A DNA stretch of 64,000 bases from BRH-c25 sp012519325 (GTDB lineage Bacteria; Bacillota; Clostridia; Lutisporales; Lutisporaceae). Location of the stretch: positions 66,058 through 130,057 of the forward strand of contig JBMNHZ010000014.1 of NCBI GenBank assembly GCA_050950645.1, written 5' to 3'. Below the pieces are notes generated by a model. The model searched no databases, was not told the origin of the DNA, and was given only the letters and a program-made list of their open reading frames with translations. The first letter of the stretch is position 1. Every line of letters begins with the position of its first letter. Of this stretch, positions 63,195-64,000 are shown in pieces. Both the position numbers and the translations under genes were made by a program.

Positions 63195-63221
63195 TCGCGG
63201 GCGTAGGAAATTTGAGGAGAT

Positions 63222-63257
<36 letters not shown>

Positions 63258-63474
63258 ACTGGTGCATCAGTTGTCCTGCCAAGGGCATAGCTGAGTAGCC
63301 AAGTTCGGAACGGATAAGCGCTGAAGGCATCTAAGCGCGAAGCCGCCTCCAAGATAAGATTTCCCACAGCGTAGGCTGGTAAGACCCCATGTAGACTACA
63401 TGGTAGATAGGTCGGAGGTGTAAGCACAGCAATGTGTTCAGCTGACCGATACTAATAGGTCGAGGGCTTGATCA

Positions 63475-63613
63475 AAGAAAAACGGATATTGTGCAGTTTT
63501 GAAGGTACACGCCGGCATAGCCAGCGCAGAATGGATTGATAAAATCAAATCAAACCGAGAAGCATCAGAAGCGAGTCGATGTCTGAATGCTGAAGAAGTG
63601 AATAAGAGAGTAT
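63475..63613 (+). other. Start of the 23S-5S spacer
   Basis: It has the TTTTGAAGG sequence and the segment AGAAGCATCAGAAGCGAG (near 63558), which recurs at 63736 in front of repeat copy 4, so it may be a fragment of a further copy. No tRNA or gene. Confidence 0.6.
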
Positions 63614-63730
63614 CGTCAGGACCAAGCAGAACGAGGAAGTCGAGGTCGAATAATCGGAGCGTATAGAAACATACGTGAGCACATGAAGACGCAGCCTGAC
63701 GACGAAATGCGAAGGTTATTACAATTCAAA
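63614..63730 (+). repeat. rRNA-flanking repeat, copy 3 (23S-5S spacer)
   Basis: It contains GACCAAGCAGAACGAGGAAG, the core GGAGCGTATAGAAACATACG and GTGAGCACATGAAGACGC, then CCTGACGACGAAATGCGAAG. Confidence 0.75.
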
Positions 63731-63733
63731 TAG

Positions 63734-63859
63734 CAAGAAGCATCAGAAGCGAGCAGTTCTAGGAAGACAAGTCTGAATGCGCGGAGCGTATAGAAACATA
63801 CGTGAGCACATGAAGACGCAGCCTGACGACGAAATGCGAAGCTAATGATGATTCGAAGA
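63734..63859 (+). repeat. rRNA-flanking repeat, copy 4 (immediately before 5S)
   Basis: Its core is identical to copy 3 over about 58 bases (CGGAGCGTATAGAAACATAC through GACGACGAAATGCGAAG). It ends directly at the 5S gene. Confidence 0.75.
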
Positions 63860-63860
63860 A

Positions 63861-63977
63861 TCTGGTGGCAATGACGGAGAGGCATACACCTGTTCCCATC
63901 CCGAACACAGAAGTTAAGCTCTCCAGTGTCGATGGTACTTGGACCGCAGGGTCCCGGGAGAGTAGATCGCCGCCAGG
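63861..63977 (+). rRNA. rrf: 5S ribosomal RNA
   Basis: TCTGGTGGCAATGACGGAGA starts the gene and CGCCGCCAGGT ends it, the two ends being complementary. The internal CACCTGTTCCCATCCCGAAC and AGAAGTTAAGCTCTCCAG are typical of 5S. Length about 117 nt. Confidence 0.95.
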
Positions 63978-64000
63978 TAACCAAGAACGATAGATGAAAT

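Overview
The window is a contiguous stretch of a low-to-moderate G+C, Gram-positive anaerobe of the class Clostridia. The evidence is the gene content: pyruvate:ferredoxin oxidoreductases, tryptophanase, formate-THF ligase, a double-cubane-cluster reductase with its activase, the large (Bacillus/Clostridium-type) SRP RNA, the dnaX-ybaB-recR-yaaL-bofA sporulation-linked neighbourhood, and Firmicutes-type ribosome binding sites. I do not commit to a genus.

Layout. 0-8.7 kb: a cut coiled-coil gene, an alpha/beta hydrolase, an intact ISLre2-family insertion sequence with flanking direct repeats, a divergent serine hydroxymethyltransferase, tryptophanase with a short leader, a tRNA-Ala-like gene, a ferredoxin-fused aldo/keto reductase with a LUD protein, and a metallo-beta-lactamase-fold protein. 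8.9-20.8 kb: a MacB-like efflux set (permease, ATPase, adaptor), an XRE regulator divergent from a Cys-rich small protein with visible operators, a NarL-type two-component system, a lipoprotein, an ABC-2 exporter set and tRNA-Val. 20.9-35.5 kb: one-carbon genes fhs and ftcD, a YbaK-type deacylase, YmaF, an OmpR-type two-component system next to an HtrA protease, a DMT transporter, SRP RNA, an HD-GYP sensor and dnaX-ybaB-recR.

35.5-46.1 kb: a minus-strand block that splits the usual recR / yaaL-bofA synteny. It holds a nucleoside-type ABC importer (BMP lipoprotein, two-domain ATPase, two permeases) followed by a PsuG-like glycosidase, two ADP-ribosylglycohydrolase-fold proteins (one with intact metal ligands, one having lost most of them) and a PfkB kinase. 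This reads as an import-phosphorylate-cleave pathway for an unusual nucleoside. Upstream lies a double-cubane-cluster reductase plus activase. 46.3-57.3 kb: yaaL, bofA, nifJ, a 5'-damaged TetR gene, porGDAB, a chemotaxis receptor and a small unknown gene.

57.3-64 kb: a complete rRNA operon (16S-23S-5S) with a consensus promoter and no tRNA in the 16S-23S spacer. The 16S gene is about 270 nt longer than usual because of two insertions (helix 6 and the tip of helix 44). The 23S gene carries a 102-nt insertion in domain I and a 366-nt insertion at helix 45 that encodes a four-helix-bundle intervening-sequence protein (IVP/S23 family). Three of the four insertions share purine-rich GAGAAGTGAGAAGTG-type arms. 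A separate ~115-nt repeat occurs four times around the rRNA genes. The two most interesting systems here are this multiply interrupted rRNA operon and the nucleoside-catabolism island.
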